The notes under the pieces were generated by a model. The model saw only the letters and a list, made by a program, of their open reading frames with translations. It was not told where the DNA came from and ran no database searches. From Babylonia areolata (taxonomy: Eukaryota; Mollusca; Gastropoda; Neogastropoda; Buccinidae), in the NCBI RefSeq assembly GCF_041734735.1, contig NC_134878.1, positions 40,484,329 through 40,548,328 of the forward strand: 64,000 nt of DNA. The letters are read 5' to 3'. Position 1 is the first letter of the stretch; the number at the start of each line of letters is the position of its first letter. Shown one piece after another: positions 11,017 through 21,177 of the stretch. Position numbers and translations under genes: made by a program.

Positions 11017-12174
11017 ATGAATCCTAAACAAACACACCCCCCTAAACTCGGAAAAAGGAGGAGACTGGGAACAGACGAGTCAGACTCAGATTCGGAGGTC
11101 GTTGAGACCTCTGGATTTTGGCCATCGTGGCTTGTGATGGAGGGCGCTGATGACGACAAGCCCTTGTCGGCTCTCAGCCCCTTCGCTATCCAGAAGGGCT
11201 TTCAGTGTCTGGCAGGATCGCTGAAATCCATCAAGAGGCTGAGGAGCGGAGCGTTTTTAGTGCAGACAGAGTCAAAAAGGCAGACACAGCTTCTTCTCAA
11301 GGCGACCACTTTTGTGGATAGGGCGGTGAAGGTTTCCCCTCACAAAGGTCTCAACTGCTCAAAGGGGGTTATCAGATGCCCGGAGTTGAAAGGTGTGTCT
11401 GAAGCTGAAATCAAGAGCGAGCTGTCCTCTCAGGGAGTGACCGACGTGTACAGGGTGACGGTGAGGAAGGTGTCGGACAGAGTCCTGACCAACACTTTCT
11501 TCCTCACCTTCTGCTGCCTGGATGTCCCCAAGGACATTCGAGTCGGATACCTGATGGTTAGTGTAAGCCTGTACGTGCCGTCCCCTCTAAGATGTTTCAA
11601 ATGCCAGAAATTTGGACACGTGAGAGACTGATGCAAGGAGGAAGAGGCATGTGGCACCTGTTCGAAGGCGGCGCACCAGGGCGATTGCGTCAGTCCAGCC
11701 CATTGTGCGAACTGCGGAGGTGGCCACCCGTCCTCATCGAAAGACTGCCCCGCCTGGAAAAAAGAAAAACAAATCCAGAAGGTCAAGACAGAAAAGAAGA
11801 TATCGTTCTTTGAGGCCAGGAAACAGGTGGAGGCCGCGTCGCCTAAGGCGTCGTATGCCTCTGTCGTCAGACCCAGGACGGTGGACGTCGCGGTCCAGAC
11901 GGCGTCCACAGGGACGCAGACGGACGACGTACCTACCTCGTTAGAACCGCTGGCCTTGGGTGGAGGCGCCGTGTCCACCCCTTCCCATCCTGCGCGGCAG
12001 TCCTCAGGGGCTGCTGGAGGGGAGGGCTGCGGCCACGGCGCAATCGGGAGGGGCCGAGGTGGTGGATATTCCGACCTGGTCGGAACCCGAAAAATTTATG
12101 TCAAAAAACAAATATTCCATCCTGGCGGACCTTGAGCCACCGCAAGTGGAGGAGCAGGGGGTAGCGATGGAATA
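11017..12174 (+). pseudogene. LINE copy 1 ORF1 (Gag-like nucleic-acid chaperone), lightly damaged
   Basis: The start ATG was chosen by comparison with copy 2, where the frame also opens just here. The product has a charged N-terminus, a conserved central segment (FWPSWLVMEGADDDKPLSAL) and, about residue 195 onward, three CCHC-type knuckles (CFKCQKFGH..., CGTCSKAAHQGDC, and a Gly-rich third). ORF1 proteins of this group bind the element's RNA. One stop (TGA 11629-11631) replaces the CGA arginine codon of copy 2, a single C-to-T change within the first knuckle. A later frame change near 12005-12060 moves the conserved C-terminus (ending EEQGVAME) to another frame. Confidence 0.8.
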
Positions 12175-12215
12175 GGCTGCTGCTTTATTTAAAAAAACAA
12201 AAACAAACCTTTTTA

Positions 12216-15200
12216 ATGGCAGTGATCCACTGGAATATCCGGGGATTCTATGCCAACTTCCAGGAACTCCAGCTGCTTTGTCGTGCTTTGAAACCTTCAG
12301 TGCTGGCACTGCAGGAGACTCTGCAAAGAGATGGCAAGGTTTTATCTCTCTCTGGTTTTAACTCCGTTTTTAAACCCGCTCAACCGAAGCAGGAGGGGTT
12401 GACGGGAGGTGTCGCTCTTTTTATTCGAAAGTCCCTTTTATACAGTACAGTTCTTTTAAGCACCCCTTTACAGGCGGTGGCAGTCAGAGTCACGCTCGAG
12501 AAAACCATCACTGTCTGCTCTCTCTACCTTCCCCCTTCCGTCCGTGTTCTGAGGCAGGACCTCATGAACCTGGTCGACCAGCTCCCACGTCCGTTTTTAC
12601 TGTTGGGCGACTTCAACGGACACTCCCCGCTCTGGGGAAGTGAGATGACATCAGCCCGAGGTCTTCTCTTAGAAAACCTTCTCTCTGACATGGACTTGTG
12701 CTGTCTTAACGACAAGTCTCCCACTTACCTGCATCTGTCCTCTGGAAAGCCCTCGTGTTTAGATCTGTCGGTCTGCGATCCATCGTTGGTCCTGGACTAC
12801 GAGTGGAAAGTGCACGACGATCTGCACGGGAGTGACCACTTTCCTGTCGTCCTCCGCCCCACAGATGGAGAAGGTGACTCTCTGCCTGACCGCCTGTACT
12901 ACGACAAAGCAGACTGGAGTTTTTTTACCACCAAGATAAGAGCGGAGCTGCAGGAAGAAACAGTATTGAAAAGCAAGGACCCTGCTGACGCTCTGACTCG
13001 GATCGTTTTAGATTGCGCCAAAGCAGCAGTCCCATCGTCTACCTCCAAGCCTCAGGTCCCTAGAACGCCCTGGTTCAACGCGGAATGTCGGGAGGCCCGC
13101 AAGTCTCGGAAGAGAGCGCAGCGACGCGTCTTTCGGAGACCGGAGTCCGATAGCGTTCGAACCCATCAACAGCTGAGGGCGAAAGCCAGGTATGTTTTTA
13201 AAAAGAGCCAGAGGAAGTCTTGGAGAGATTTCTGCTCTTCCTTAACCTCCAACACACCCAAGAAGAAAGTGTGGAGGGTTTTAAAAAGAATTAAGGGCAA
13301 AAACGCATGCCCGACCTTCCACCGTCTTAAACTTTCAGACGCTCTGGTCACAGAGAAGAAAGCAGTTGCCAATTTGCTTGCCTCCACAATAGAACAGAAC
13401 TCGAAATCTGCTAACAAATCTGCTCGCTTTCTTAAAACCAAAAACCTGTCAGAAAAAACACCATGTAACTTCTTTTCCGACAACACAGAGAATTACAACC
13501 TTCCTTTCACAATGAACGAACTTAAATCTGCCCTTCAGACCTGTACGGATTCCTGTCCAGGAATGGACGAAGTCCATTATAAACTCCTAAAGCACCTTCC
13601 CCAAACCTGTCTGGACACCCTGCTTAAAGTTTATAACCACATCTGGGTCACAGGCTTCTTTCCACCCTCCTGGCGGAAAGCCCTCATAATCCCGCTGCCG
13701 AAACCGGGAAAAGACCCCTCGAACCCCTCCAACTACCGCCCAATTGCACTGACCAGCTGCGTCTGCAAACTGATGGAGAAGATGGTCAACGGTAGACTGA
13801 TGTGGAAACTAGAGACCGACGGCCTTCTGGCGAAGGAACAGTGCGGTTTCCGCAAGCATCGCTCTACCGTTGACCATCTGGTTCGTCTGGAAACCACGAT
13901 AAGAAATGCTTTCGTCAACAAACAACATGTGGTGGCCATATTTTTTGACCTGGAGAAAGCTTACGATACCACGTGGAAATTTGGTATTCTTTCCGACTTG
14001 CACAAGCTCGGCTTCCGAGGACACCTGCCTCAGTTTATCCACAATTTTTTACAAGACAGACAATTCCAGGTGAGAGTCGGCACCACCCTGTCCGACATTC
14101 ACGAGCAGGAGCTGGGTGTCCCGCAGGGGAGCATCCTGTCGCCGGCTCTGTTCAGCATCAAAATTAATGACATCGTTCAATCCGTTCAGAAAGGATCGGA
14201 CAGCTCGCTGTTCGTGGATGATTTTGCTTTATATGCAACCGGCAGCACGTACGCCAGCATCCAGCGACGGCTTCAGCTCTGCGTCAACAAAATCCAGTGT
14301 TGGGCAGAGGAGAATGGCTTCACATTTTCGTCCTCCAAAACTGAATGCATCCACTTTCATAATTTTCGCCAATTCTATCAGGACCCTGAAATCCGTCTGG
14401 GAACATCCACCATCCCGGCGGTCAAGGAAGCCAGATTTCTAGGGGTCGTCTTCGATCAGAAGCTGAATTTTCTCAGCCACATTAAACAGCTGAAAATATC
14501 TTGCCTAAAAGCCCTGAACATCATCCGAGTTGTGGCACACACGAACTGGGGTGCTGATAAGAGGACTCTCTTGCACCTCTACAGAGCCCTGGTCCGGTCC
14601 AAACTGGATTATGGAAGTGTTGTATACGGCTCGGCCAGACCGTCCTACCTGAAACTGTTGGACCCTGTACACCACCAAGGGCTCCGTCTCAGCTTGGGTG
14701 CTTTCCGCACCACCCCTGTGCACAGCCTGTACGCAGAGGCGGGGGAACCGCCTCTTTCCAACCGCAGACTGAAGCTGACCCTGAACTATTATTTGAAATT
14801 GTTTTCAGAACCTACAAACCCTGCTTACGATGCTGTATTCAACAACCCTTTCGATAAGAAATTTACAGACAACCCAAACTGCATACCTCCTCTCGGACTC
14901 CGCATTCAGCCGCACTTGGAAAATGCCGATCTGGATGTCGGTGGCATCTCAGATTTCTCTAAGTTCCCTGACAGCCCCCCGTGGACCTTTACAACACCTG
15001 AGGTCCGATTCGATCTGGCCTCGTACCGTAAGGACACCACCAGTTCTCTGGCCTACAGAACCTACTTTTCGGAACTGTGCCACAAATTCCCCACCTTTCA
15101 AGGCATCTTCACTGACGGTTCCAAGTCAGAGGACGGAGTCGCCGCATCTGCGTTCTGTCCCGCCTTTCCTGACCGGCCCTCAACGGAACACATCCTGTCT

Positions 15201-15908
15201 GACAGCTCGGTATACACCGCGGAACTGACCGCACTGGTCCTGGGGTTAAAAATGGTTCTCTCTTCCAAACAGAAGAGATTCATGATCTTTTCCGACTCCT
15301 TATCAGCCCTGGAGGCGATCGCCTGCAGGAATATCACTCATCCCAAACTGCTGGAATTTTATGAAACTTTTACTCTCGCAACGAAGAAAGGATACGAGGT
15401 TGTGTTGGCCTGGGTTCCCAGACATGTTGGCATTCGTGGTAACGAAAGGGCGGACCTGCTGGCCAGGAACGCTGTAAAGAAAGAATTGTCCAGATCCTTG
15501 GTACCCTATACACACATGAAGCGGAAGGTCAATACTTACGTTAAGGATCTTTGGCAAGAGAAGTGGAACACCCAGATGGACAACAAGCTCTTCCAGATCC
15601 GTCCGGACCTGGGGGAGACCCTCCCTTCGGGGGTGAAGAACAGAAAGGAGGAATCTGTGCTGTGCAGACTGCGTACAGGGCACACTTTTTTTACTCATTC
15701 TTACTTGTTGAAGGGGGAGGAGGCCCCTCGATGCGTTCCCTGTGACGAGCCTCTCACCGTGAAACACGTGCTCCTTGACTGTTGGGATCTGCATGACGTT
15801 AGACGCAGACATTACACGGCGGTTTCTTTGAAGACTTTGTTTCGTAATGTCCCTCCGTGGGCGCTGATGGACTTCTTAAAAGAAGTGAACCTTTTTAACC
15901 AGATTTGA
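12216..15908 (+). CDS. LINE copy 1 ORF2: APE endonuclease, reverse transcriptase, RNase H, CCHC
   Basis: An uninterrupted 1230-codon frame starting MAVIHWNIRGFY. Residues 1-225 form an APE endonuclease (HWNIRG, LQETL, GDFNGHSPLWGS about residue 131, GSDHFPVVL), which nicks the target DNA. The reverse transcriptase follows at about 440-760, with NYRPIALTS, AIFFDLEKAYD, GVPQGSILSPALFS and the catalytic FVDD near residue 665. RNase H lies at about 960-1080 (FTDGSKSEDG, YTAELTALVLGL, IFSDSLSALEAI, HVGIRGNERADLLAR), with the acidic catalytic residues visible. The C-terminus has a CCHC motif in CVPCDEPLTVKHVLLDC. Priming would be from nicked chromosomal DNA. With all domains intact, this ORF may still be functional, although its partner ORF1 is damaged. 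Confidence 0.93.
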   Translation: MAVIHWNIRGFYANFQELQLLCRALKPSVLALQETLQRDGKVLSLSGFNSVFKPAQPKQEGLTGGVALFIRKSLLYSTVLLSTPLQAVAVRVTLEKTITVCSLYLPPSVRVLRQDLMNLVDQLPRPFLLLGDFNGHSPLWGSEMTSARGLLLENLLSDMDLCCLNDKSPTYLHLSSGKPSCLDLSVCDPSLVLDYEWKVHDDLHGSDHFPVVLRPTDGEGDSLPDRLYYDKADWSFFTTKIRAELQEETVLKSKDPADALTRIVLDCAKAAVPSSTSKPQVPRTPWFNAECREARKSRKRAQRRVFRRPESDSVRTHQQLRAKARYVFKKSQRKSWRDFCSSLTSNTPKKKVWRVLKRIKGKNACPTFHRLKLSDALVTEKKAVANLLASTIEQNSKSANKSARFLKTKNLSEKTPCNFFSDNTENYNLPFTMNELKSALQTCTDSCPGMDEVHYKLLKHLPQTCLDTLLKVYNHIWVTGFFPPSWRKALIIPLPKPGKDPSNPSNYRPIALTSCVCKLMEKMVNGRLMWKLETDGLLAKEQCGFRKHRSTVDHLVRLETTIRNAFVNKQHVVAIFFDLEKAYDTTWKFGILSDLHKLGFRGHLPQFIHNFLQDRQFQVRVGTTLSDIHEQELGVPQGSILSPALFSIKINDIVQSVQKGSDSSLFVDDFALYATGSTYASIQRRLQLCVNKIQCWAEENGFTFSSSKTECIHFHNFRQFYQDPEIRLGTSTIPAVKEARFLGVVFDQKLNFLSHIKQLKISCLKALNIIRVVAHTNWGADKRTLLHLYRALVRSKLDYGSVVYGSARPSYLKLLDPVHHQGLRLSLGAFRTTPVHSLYAEAGEPPLSNRRLKLTLNYYLKLFSEPTNPAYDAVFNNPFDKKFTDNPNCIPPLGLRIQPHLENADLDVGGISDFSKFPDSPPWTFTTPEVRFDLASYRKDTTSSLAYRTYFSELCHKFPTFQGIFTDGSKSEDGVAASAFCPAFPDRPSTEHILSDSSVYTAELTALVLGLKMVLSSKQKRFMIFSDSLSALEAIACRNITHPKLLEFYETFTLATKKGYEVVLAWVPRHVGIRGNERADLLARNAVKKELSRSLVPYTHMKRKVNTYVKDLWQEKWNTQMDNKLFQIRPDLGETLPSGVKNRKEESVLCRLRTGHTFFTHSYLLKGEEAPRCVPCDEPLTVKHVLLDCWDLHDVRRRHYTAVSLKTLFRNVPPWALMDFLKEVNLFNQI

Positions 15909-16080
15909 AGGTTTTAAACTATGGAAGTTTTTTTTTAACTTTGGAGTGGAAAGTTTGAAGTGGTGACTCGTTTTAATTGGTTGTTTTTTTTAGCCTTGTA
16001 GTAGTAATTGACGCGGCGATAGCCTTGAGATGGCCTTAGTGGTCGGCGAGGCTCTAAGCACCATAATTTCATTTCATTTC

Positions 16081-16860
16081 AACCATCAGCCATGCAGTAC
16101 AAGATGGTGACTGATGTGGACTTCAAAACAAAATAAAACATCAGGCAGAAGTCAGATATAATGATTGGAGATGAGGCACGTGCATTCATTGCCCAGGCTA
16201 CAGCAAACCACTTGAGGAAAGAAAGAGTAGAGGAATTCTATGAATCAGTTCAGGCTTTTTACAAAGCGAGCTGTTCCTACATTCTGAAGAAACTGCCACT
16301 GTCCGATGAACTCCTCAAGCATGCGGAAGTAGTCAATCCCAGAAAGCAAGTGGATGCTAGTTTTGCGTCTCTGGAATACTTCCTGTTGAGATTTCCAAAA
16401 TTGAAGCACCCTGATGCTGCTGTGAGCGACATACACCTGGAGTTTTCACGGTACCAGTGTGCAGACATCAGGCAGTGCATTGCTGACACTAAGAGGGTGG
16501 ATGAAACCTGGAGGGAAATCAGCAAGCTGAAGGAAGATGGAGAGCCGGCCTTCAAGTTTCTCCCAACAGTGATGCTGTCCATCCTCACAATACCTCATTC
16601 CTCGGCACACTGTGAGCGCATCTTTTCAGTGGTTCGCAAGAATCACACTGATTTCAGAGGCAGTATGGGATGCGACACACTGGAGGCCCTGGTGGTGGCC
16701 AAAAGCAGACCCGGCTCAGCCCTGGACAGGAGCTACAGTCACAAGCAGCTGCAAGATCTGAAGAGTGCCTACTACCGGTCTCTTCAGCCCCAGCACAGCT
16801 AAACTCACCTTTGGAGATGTTGTACATAGTGTAAATAAAGGTAATTTTTCATTTCATTTT
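16081..16860 (+). mobile_element. hAT transposase C-terminal fragment
   Basis: A 213-codon open frame (16161-16802) matches the C-terminal half of a hAT-superfamily transposase. The dimerisation region is clear: the TIPHSSAHCERIFSVVRKNH segment followed by LEALVVAKSR, as in ZBED/SCAND3-like hAT proteins. The catalytic N-terminal and BED-finger parts are absent. AATAAA lies just after the stop (about 16833), and the segment ends in TTTTTCATTTCATTTT, resembling the 3' tail of the LINE directly upstream. It may be an independent insertion or sequence carried along with the LINE. Confidence 0.75.
16161..16802 (+). CDS. Partial hAT transposase (dimerisation domain)
   Basis: The frame is intact to its TAA stop but lacks the DDE catalytic core. 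The start at MIGDEARAFIAQ is simply the first ATG in the fragment; the true protein would begin upstream. Conserved features are FLLRFPKLKHPDAAVSD, the SAHCERIFSVV core of the hAT C-terminal dimerisation domain, and a basic tail. On its own the product could at most dimerise. Its uninterrupted frame suggests a fairly recent arrival. Confidence 0.65.
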   Translation: MIGDEARAFIAQATANHLRKERVEEFYESVQAFYKASCSYILKKLPLSDELLKHAEVVNPRKQVDASFASLEYFLLRFPKLKHPDAAVSDIHLEFSRYQCADIRQCIADTKRVDETWREISKLKEDGEPAFKFLPTVMLSILTIPHSSAHCERIFSVVRKNHTDFRGSMGCDTLEALVVAKSRPGSALDRSYSHKQLQDLKSAYYRSLQPQHS

Positions 16861-17251
16861 CTTTGAGGTGGTAAAATCTGGTTTTTAAGATGTGTGTCCC
16901 TGGAACTTGAAAAGGGGGGTAGGCAGCACTGTAGCTGGAACCTGGACCATCCGCGTGACATTAGCAAAACGTCGCTGTCTCGATGGATAGTCAGTGCGAT
17001 TAAAGGCGTGTATGCAGACGTAGGATTGAGACTAGATGCCTCCTCAGCCAGAGCACATGAAGTCAGAGCATGGTCCTCTTCTCTTGCCTTAGCGCACTCA
17101 ACACGGCTGCAAGACATCATGGATGCTGCCTACTGGAAAAACCCTGCCACCTTAATCGACTTCTACCTGAGAGACGTCGCACGTCTGCGGGATGATGGCT
17201 CATGAGGCATCGCTTCTGTGGTAGTTACACAGCAGGCCATCGCAGCACACA

Positions 17252-17571
17252 GTCTAAAATTACATTTAAATAACATACTTACCGTGACCCAAATTTAAGA
17301 CCCTCCCGTCCTCCCCTCTTCTTGTTCTCCCTGCTCGCTGCGCTGGTGATGGCATATTGCCGTCAAAAGAGGGCGCTAGCCAGTGGGACAAAGGGGAGAT
17401 TTACCTACTTCCGGGAGGTTATCGGCCGTAGTTGCTTTCATTTTCTCCGCATAGGCGGATAGAAGTTTGCACAGGACAGGAATGTCAGACCCCTGCCGGA
17501 GTCTGCACTAGTTGGGTCATGGTAAGTATGTTATTTAAACATAATTTTAGATAGAAAATTTCCTCTTTTTT
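17252..17571 (+). repeat. DIRS locus A right terminal module (ITR plus complementary arms)
   Basis: The right ITR is framed by two inverted arms: TCTAAAATTACATTTAAATA... on the left and its near-perfect complement ending ...ACATAATTTTAGA on the right. Arms of this kind beside the right ITR match the internal complementary region of DIRS elements, which templates the circular intermediate in the accepted model. GGTAAGTAT at 17521-17529 matches a splice donor in the DEK sense direction. Confidence 0.8.
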
Positions 17572-19228
17572 TCCTTATAAATTGAGCCACTATATTTACA
17601 GTACTTATAATATTAACTCCTTGATTTAAGCATGTACTGCAGTTTTTTTTATTTTTATGTTTGACCAGTCAGTGGAAGTTTTATTTCCACAACCATCCAG
17701 AATGTTTATAGCACAGAAAACTGATCTGGTGACTCGTACCCAATGCTAAATATTTTGTTTGAAAATAAACCCTTTTTTGTTGTTTTCATTCATTTTTTCT
17801 TTCAACCAATACATTTGGATATGATCACTCTAGCTGACATTGGAGCGAGATATGATGATATTTGGACACTGAAGTAAGATTTAGAAATGAGCTTACTGAA
17901 GTTGTTAAATTATGTTTTTTGTTGAAGATTTCTTGCATCAGAGGTTCCAAATGAGAATGTCAGGAAAGAAATCACAACTTTTGATGCTGACATTGGCTGA
18001 CATATTTTTATTATGAAATAATTTGTTATCAGTTTGCATTACAGAAAAAAAAAATAAAATCGAAACTCGCCACAGTGTTGGCTTTAATCTGAATGGTACA
18101 TTTTTAGTTACACAAATTCTGAAAAGTATTCTAAGATCTGATTGTGATGAAATTTGTTATTAAAAGCATAAATAATTTCATATTTAAACCCATTGACTGT
18201 AGACTCTTTTTAGGCCAACTGTATTACATATGCCAAAGAAAAGAGCTGTACACTAAAACTACTGTAACTTCTCTATTTGTGGGAATTTGTGCATTGAATT
18301 ATACAGACTGATGCATAAGTTAAACATGGAAACAAAGCAAAAGGACTCACTTTGTCATTTGTTAAGTATTTATTGAAATCATTTGATGCTTTTGATATTA
18401 TACTTTGTCATTTGTTTAATATTTATTGAAATCATTTGATGCTTATGATATTTTGTGCTTATTTCTGCAAACTCCCAGTTACTCAGCATAGAAACAGACA
18501 AAAGGAGCAGTAAGCCTCGGTCTCTTATTCCTCAGAATCAGAATTCTCTTCCTCGGTCTCATCAGTATCACTGTCCACATCATTCTTGATTTCTTTAAGC
18601 ACATCCAGCATGAATAAACATTGAAAATGATTAAGAGTCTGAGGCATGTGGTGTCACCATTTTGAAGACCAGTTTCAATTCTAGGAGGTCTGGGGGGGAA
18701 CAATTCTGCAAGAATGGCAAGACTTGATTAGTAATTAGTAAAGGGAAACAAATCACTTTTGTTAACCTGTCCTGAGCCTGTTGATATCAGTCAGTGGTTT
18801 TCTCCCTTATAAGATGGGCACAGATGGTAATGTAATGGGTGACAGGTGTCACATACAGCTCTGACAGCTCCATACATTTAATGGAAAAGACAGTTGAATC
18901 AGTAAAAATGCTTTGAGATGCAGTTCACACATATTATTCTGTTATGCTTTATACAGTTCACATATTTATCTGTTGACTGGATGGGAAAAAGACCCAAAGT
19001 AACCAATATATTGATAGTTCTCAAGATAAAGAGGGTAAGTTCTGGTTAGAGCACATCAAATTATTTTTAACATCTTTAACTACTTTAGCTTCTTTTTTTT
19101 AATTAAAAAAAAAAAATGTTATTGTTATTGCTATTATTTTAATACCAAAATGGAATCTTTTCAGTTTTGCTCTTCAGTGTCTGTGGATTGAGATTTCTTT
19201 CCACACTGAATAGAATTTGCTGTTTCAG
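17572..19228 (+). other. DEK intron between DIRS locus A and next exon
   Basis: A/T-rich intronic sequence. It contains a direct duplication of about 50 bp (TTTGTCATTTGTTAAGTATTTATTGAAATC..., at about 18350-18400 and 18404-18455). On the minus strand near 18510-18605 is a short acidic reading frame (DVLKEIKNDVDSDTDETEEE) ending in TAA that I cannot assign. It ends in TTGCTGTTTCAG, the acceptor of the next DEK exon. Confidence 0.6.
18350..18455. repeat. Tandem duplication of ~50 bp
   Basis: Two adjacent near-identical copies beginning CTTTGTCATTTGTT and running through ATTGAAATCATTTGATGCTT. They differ at a few bases. A simple local duplication inside the DEK intron. Confidence 0.8.
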
Positions 19229-19296
19229 TTGCTGATTCTGATGAAAGTGATTCTGATGATGAGCCTCTCGCACCTAAGAAAAATGAGCCTCCAAGT
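19229..19296 (+). CDS. DEK: DEK internal exon: acidic SDDEPL segment
   Basis: The acceptor is GCTGTTTCAG and the donor is GTGAGT. It enters in phase 1, using the G left by the lysine-rich exon to make a valine codon, and leaves in phase 0. It encodes VADSDESDSDDEPLAPKKNE plus PPS. Vertebrate DEK has an acidic serine-rich stretch ending DDEPL followed by lysines and a Pro-Pro immediately before the C-terminal domain, so both order and wording match. The acidic serines are potential CK2 sites, and CK2 phosphorylation is known to weaken DNA binding by DEK; here that is inferred only. Confidence 0.88.
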
Positions 19297-19597
19297 GTGA
19301 GTTTCTTTCTCCTTTGCCCTTCCAGATGTTGTCATCTCACATATGTAGGTTTTGCTTCAGAGTGACTGAATATTGCCTTTTGTAAATGAAAAATGAAGAC
19401 TGTCAGTACATCTGAGAAGTTTGACAAACTTGCTGCTTCATCTGCATGGTTTTTAATCAGGTCACTCATTAATCCTAGACATTTGATAGACATGCAAAAA
19501 GGGAAACATAAACATGTAAGAGACATGCAGAAAGAGTTAAAATTTTGCAGAAAATCCACTTTGACATTGAACCAAGTACACATAGAGACGAGGGGGA

Positions 19598-19705
19598 AAT
19601 GCACAGCGCTGTATTGTGGTGAGGTGCTCTTCAAAGGGGGGAACAATCCAAATTTCACATGGAGAAGTTTGTTGATAAAAAAAAAAAAGTAGTATAATAC
19701 AGTAC
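19598..19705 (+). repeat. Dispersed repeat tail (shared with 41855-41955)
   Basis: The block from GCGCTGTATTGTGGTG through AATTTCACATGGAGAA and GTTGATAAAAA matches, with scattered differences, a same-strand block at 41855-41955 (GTGCTGTAGTATAGCGATGC ... TTTCACACAGAGAAATCTG ... GTGATAAAAAGAAA). The A-rich 3' end and repetition suggest a retroposed repeat, perhaps the 3' tail of a SINE or LINE. Confidence 0.6.
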
Positions 19706-19706
19706 A

Positions 19707-19997
19707 AGTCACACACACAGACACATATGCATGCGTGCGTGCACGCACACACACACACACATGCACACGCACACACCATCCACACACTAATACAGGTGTA
19801 CACATGCGCGCGCATGCACATACACGTACACACACATGCAGTGACAGACAACACCACACAACATAATTTTACCATTGCTCACATACATATACAGATGCAT
19901 GCACACATACATATATACGCATTCGTGCACACACACCATCCACACACTAATACGGGTGTACAAGCACACACAAATGTGCACGTGAGTGTGCGCACGC

Positions 19998-20043
<46 letters not shown>

Positions 20044-20115
20044 GCTTGAATTGCTCATATACACACCTACGTTTGGACACACACACACTCACACATACAC
20101 AAACACACGTGTGCG
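19707..20115. repeat. Long CA-rich microsatellite block
   Basis: Imperfect CA/TG repeats containing two copies of a block with CACACACCATCCACACACTA (about 19755-19800 and 19929-19975) and a pure (CA)n run near 20003-20041. Open frames on both strands here are low-complexity artefacts. Confidence 0.92.
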
Positions 20116-20836
20116 CATGCAGCATGCATTCCCTTCAGGTACTTTCTGTCCTCAGTAGCTCTCGCTCTGCAAGAAGTGTTGCTTATCGACAGTTGAGAGT
20201 ACCACTTGCATAGTTTTCTTTACAGTTAGATACAAAATTATGTTATACTTTGTTTTCATAACAAAAATATTGTGATTTGACCTTTGCTTTGAATAAAACT
20301 GTGATTGGCTTTTGTTTTATTCTGATGCATTATACTTTTTTTTTCTCCATTATCAGATCTTTTGCTGTACTGGATACTGCAGTCATCAAACTAAAGGTTC
20401 ATCCTGTGAGAATATTCGTTACGGGTGCCAGATCTTGTTCTTAAGAATTATGTTATAGTGTTTATAGGTGAAAATTCCTCCTTTTAGGTGAAAATTCCTC
20501 TTTTGTTTGCTTCTTGATTTTTGCAGAATTTACCATTTTTCTCCCTCAAATAACAGTCTTTAGTTTAGAAAATATAATAGTACAGTAATTGTGTTCAGGC
20601 ATGATGCTCTATTTTGTTAAGCCCGCGTAGTATTTTCAGGCTTCAATCTGGGCAGAAAAAAATTTCAGGCTTGGGTAGGTCTCTCTGCTTGCACCCCTGT
20701 GTCTTTAACTGAGGAAAAAAAAGACAGACTTGAAGAGTAATAAAAACGATTTAAAAGCTAATGTACAACTTTGATTTATAATTTATGTAATTATGTTTAC
20801 TTGTCTTATTTGTGAGTAATTTGGTGATATGTGCAG
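20116..20836 (+). other. DEK intron
   Basis: A/T-rich intronic sequence with a small direct repeat (AGGTGAAAATTCCTC twice near 20466-20500). No gene seen. It ends in the acceptor of the next DEK exon. Confidence 0.6.
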
Positions 20837-20920
20837 AACTCTGAACTGAAAGATGTCATCAAAAAGATTCTGGATGGTGCAAATTTGGAAGAGGTCACAA
20901 TGAAGACAGTTGTAAAGCAG
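20837..20920 (+). CDS. DEK: DEK internal exon: first half of C-terminal domain
   Basis: This exon of exactly 28 codons, with acceptor GTGCAG and donor GTAAAT, encodes NSELKDVIKKILDGANLEEV followed by TMKTVVKQ. It is the most diagnostic part of the gene. Vertebrate DEK has the equivalent run DEELKETIKKLLASANLEEV followed by TMKQICKK. The DEK C-terminal domain is a small helical fold that binds DNA, mediates self-association, and is also found in some SWIB and chitin-synthase proteins. Phase 0 at both ends fits the flanking exons. Confidence 0.95.
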
Positions 20921-21177
20921 GTAAATTTTGTGGACCTACGTTCATCTGTTATTTACTGTCACTGCATAAAATGGACTTCTTTTTTTTTTTTTTCTTTCTT
21001 TCTTTCTTTTTTTTTTCTCTTTTTAAAATTTTTTTTTATAGATTTGCACATCAATAACAAAATAAGGTGTTCTTGAATGCGGTACTCTGCAGCAAGAACA
21101 GGCTCACTGCACTTCATAATACCAGAATGGATATGATTTCAGAAATCTGCAATACATTATTTAAAAAAAAATCTGCC
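20921..21177 (+). other. DEK intron before the Kolobok-like element
   Basis: T-rich intron sequence (runs of T and TTTC near 20982-21040). No feature beyond low complexity. Confidence 0.6.

Larger units (their letters stand above)
10265..16080 (+). mobile_element. Young non-LTR retrotransposon (I/Nimb-like LINE with RNase H), copy 1
   Basis: A nearly full-length LINE inserted in the recombinase region of DIRS locus A. It has a ~730-bp 5' leader, ORF1 with three zinc knuckles, a complete ORF2 (APE endonuclease, reverse transcriptase, RNase H, C-terminal CCHC) and a short 3' UTR ending in repeated ATTTC units (ATAATTTCATTTCATTTCA). The 5' boundary is set by where similarity to copy 2 (46709 onward) begins. 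The two copies differ at only a few per cent of positions by eye. Clade placement as I/Nimb-like rests on the RNase H domain, the RT motif context and the ATTTC tail, and is from memory. Confidence 0.88.
5634..17571 (+). mobile_element. DIRS-like YR retroelement, locus A (family 1), with nested insertions
   Basis: A fossil DIRS-type element lying in the DEK sense direction. Its inverted terminal repeats are at about 5651-5809 and 17366-17522. In order it carries a Gag-like region (about 6928-7818), a reverse transcriptase plus RNase H region (about 8158-9647) of DIRS type, the start of a tyrosine recombinase region (about 9657-10264), and the C-terminal end of that recombinase (about 16890-17205) with the family's FYLRDV tail motif. 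A LINE (10265-16080) and a hAT fragment (16081-16860) sit inside the recombinase region. The right end shows the internal complementary arrangement typical of DIRS. The element is broken, with several disruptions besides the nested insertions. It must be older than the young LINE it contains. Confidence 0.88.

Noticed and set aside
19332-20158. Long open frames of alternating Cys/Val or His/Thr
   Set aside because: They arise from the CA/TG microsatellite block.
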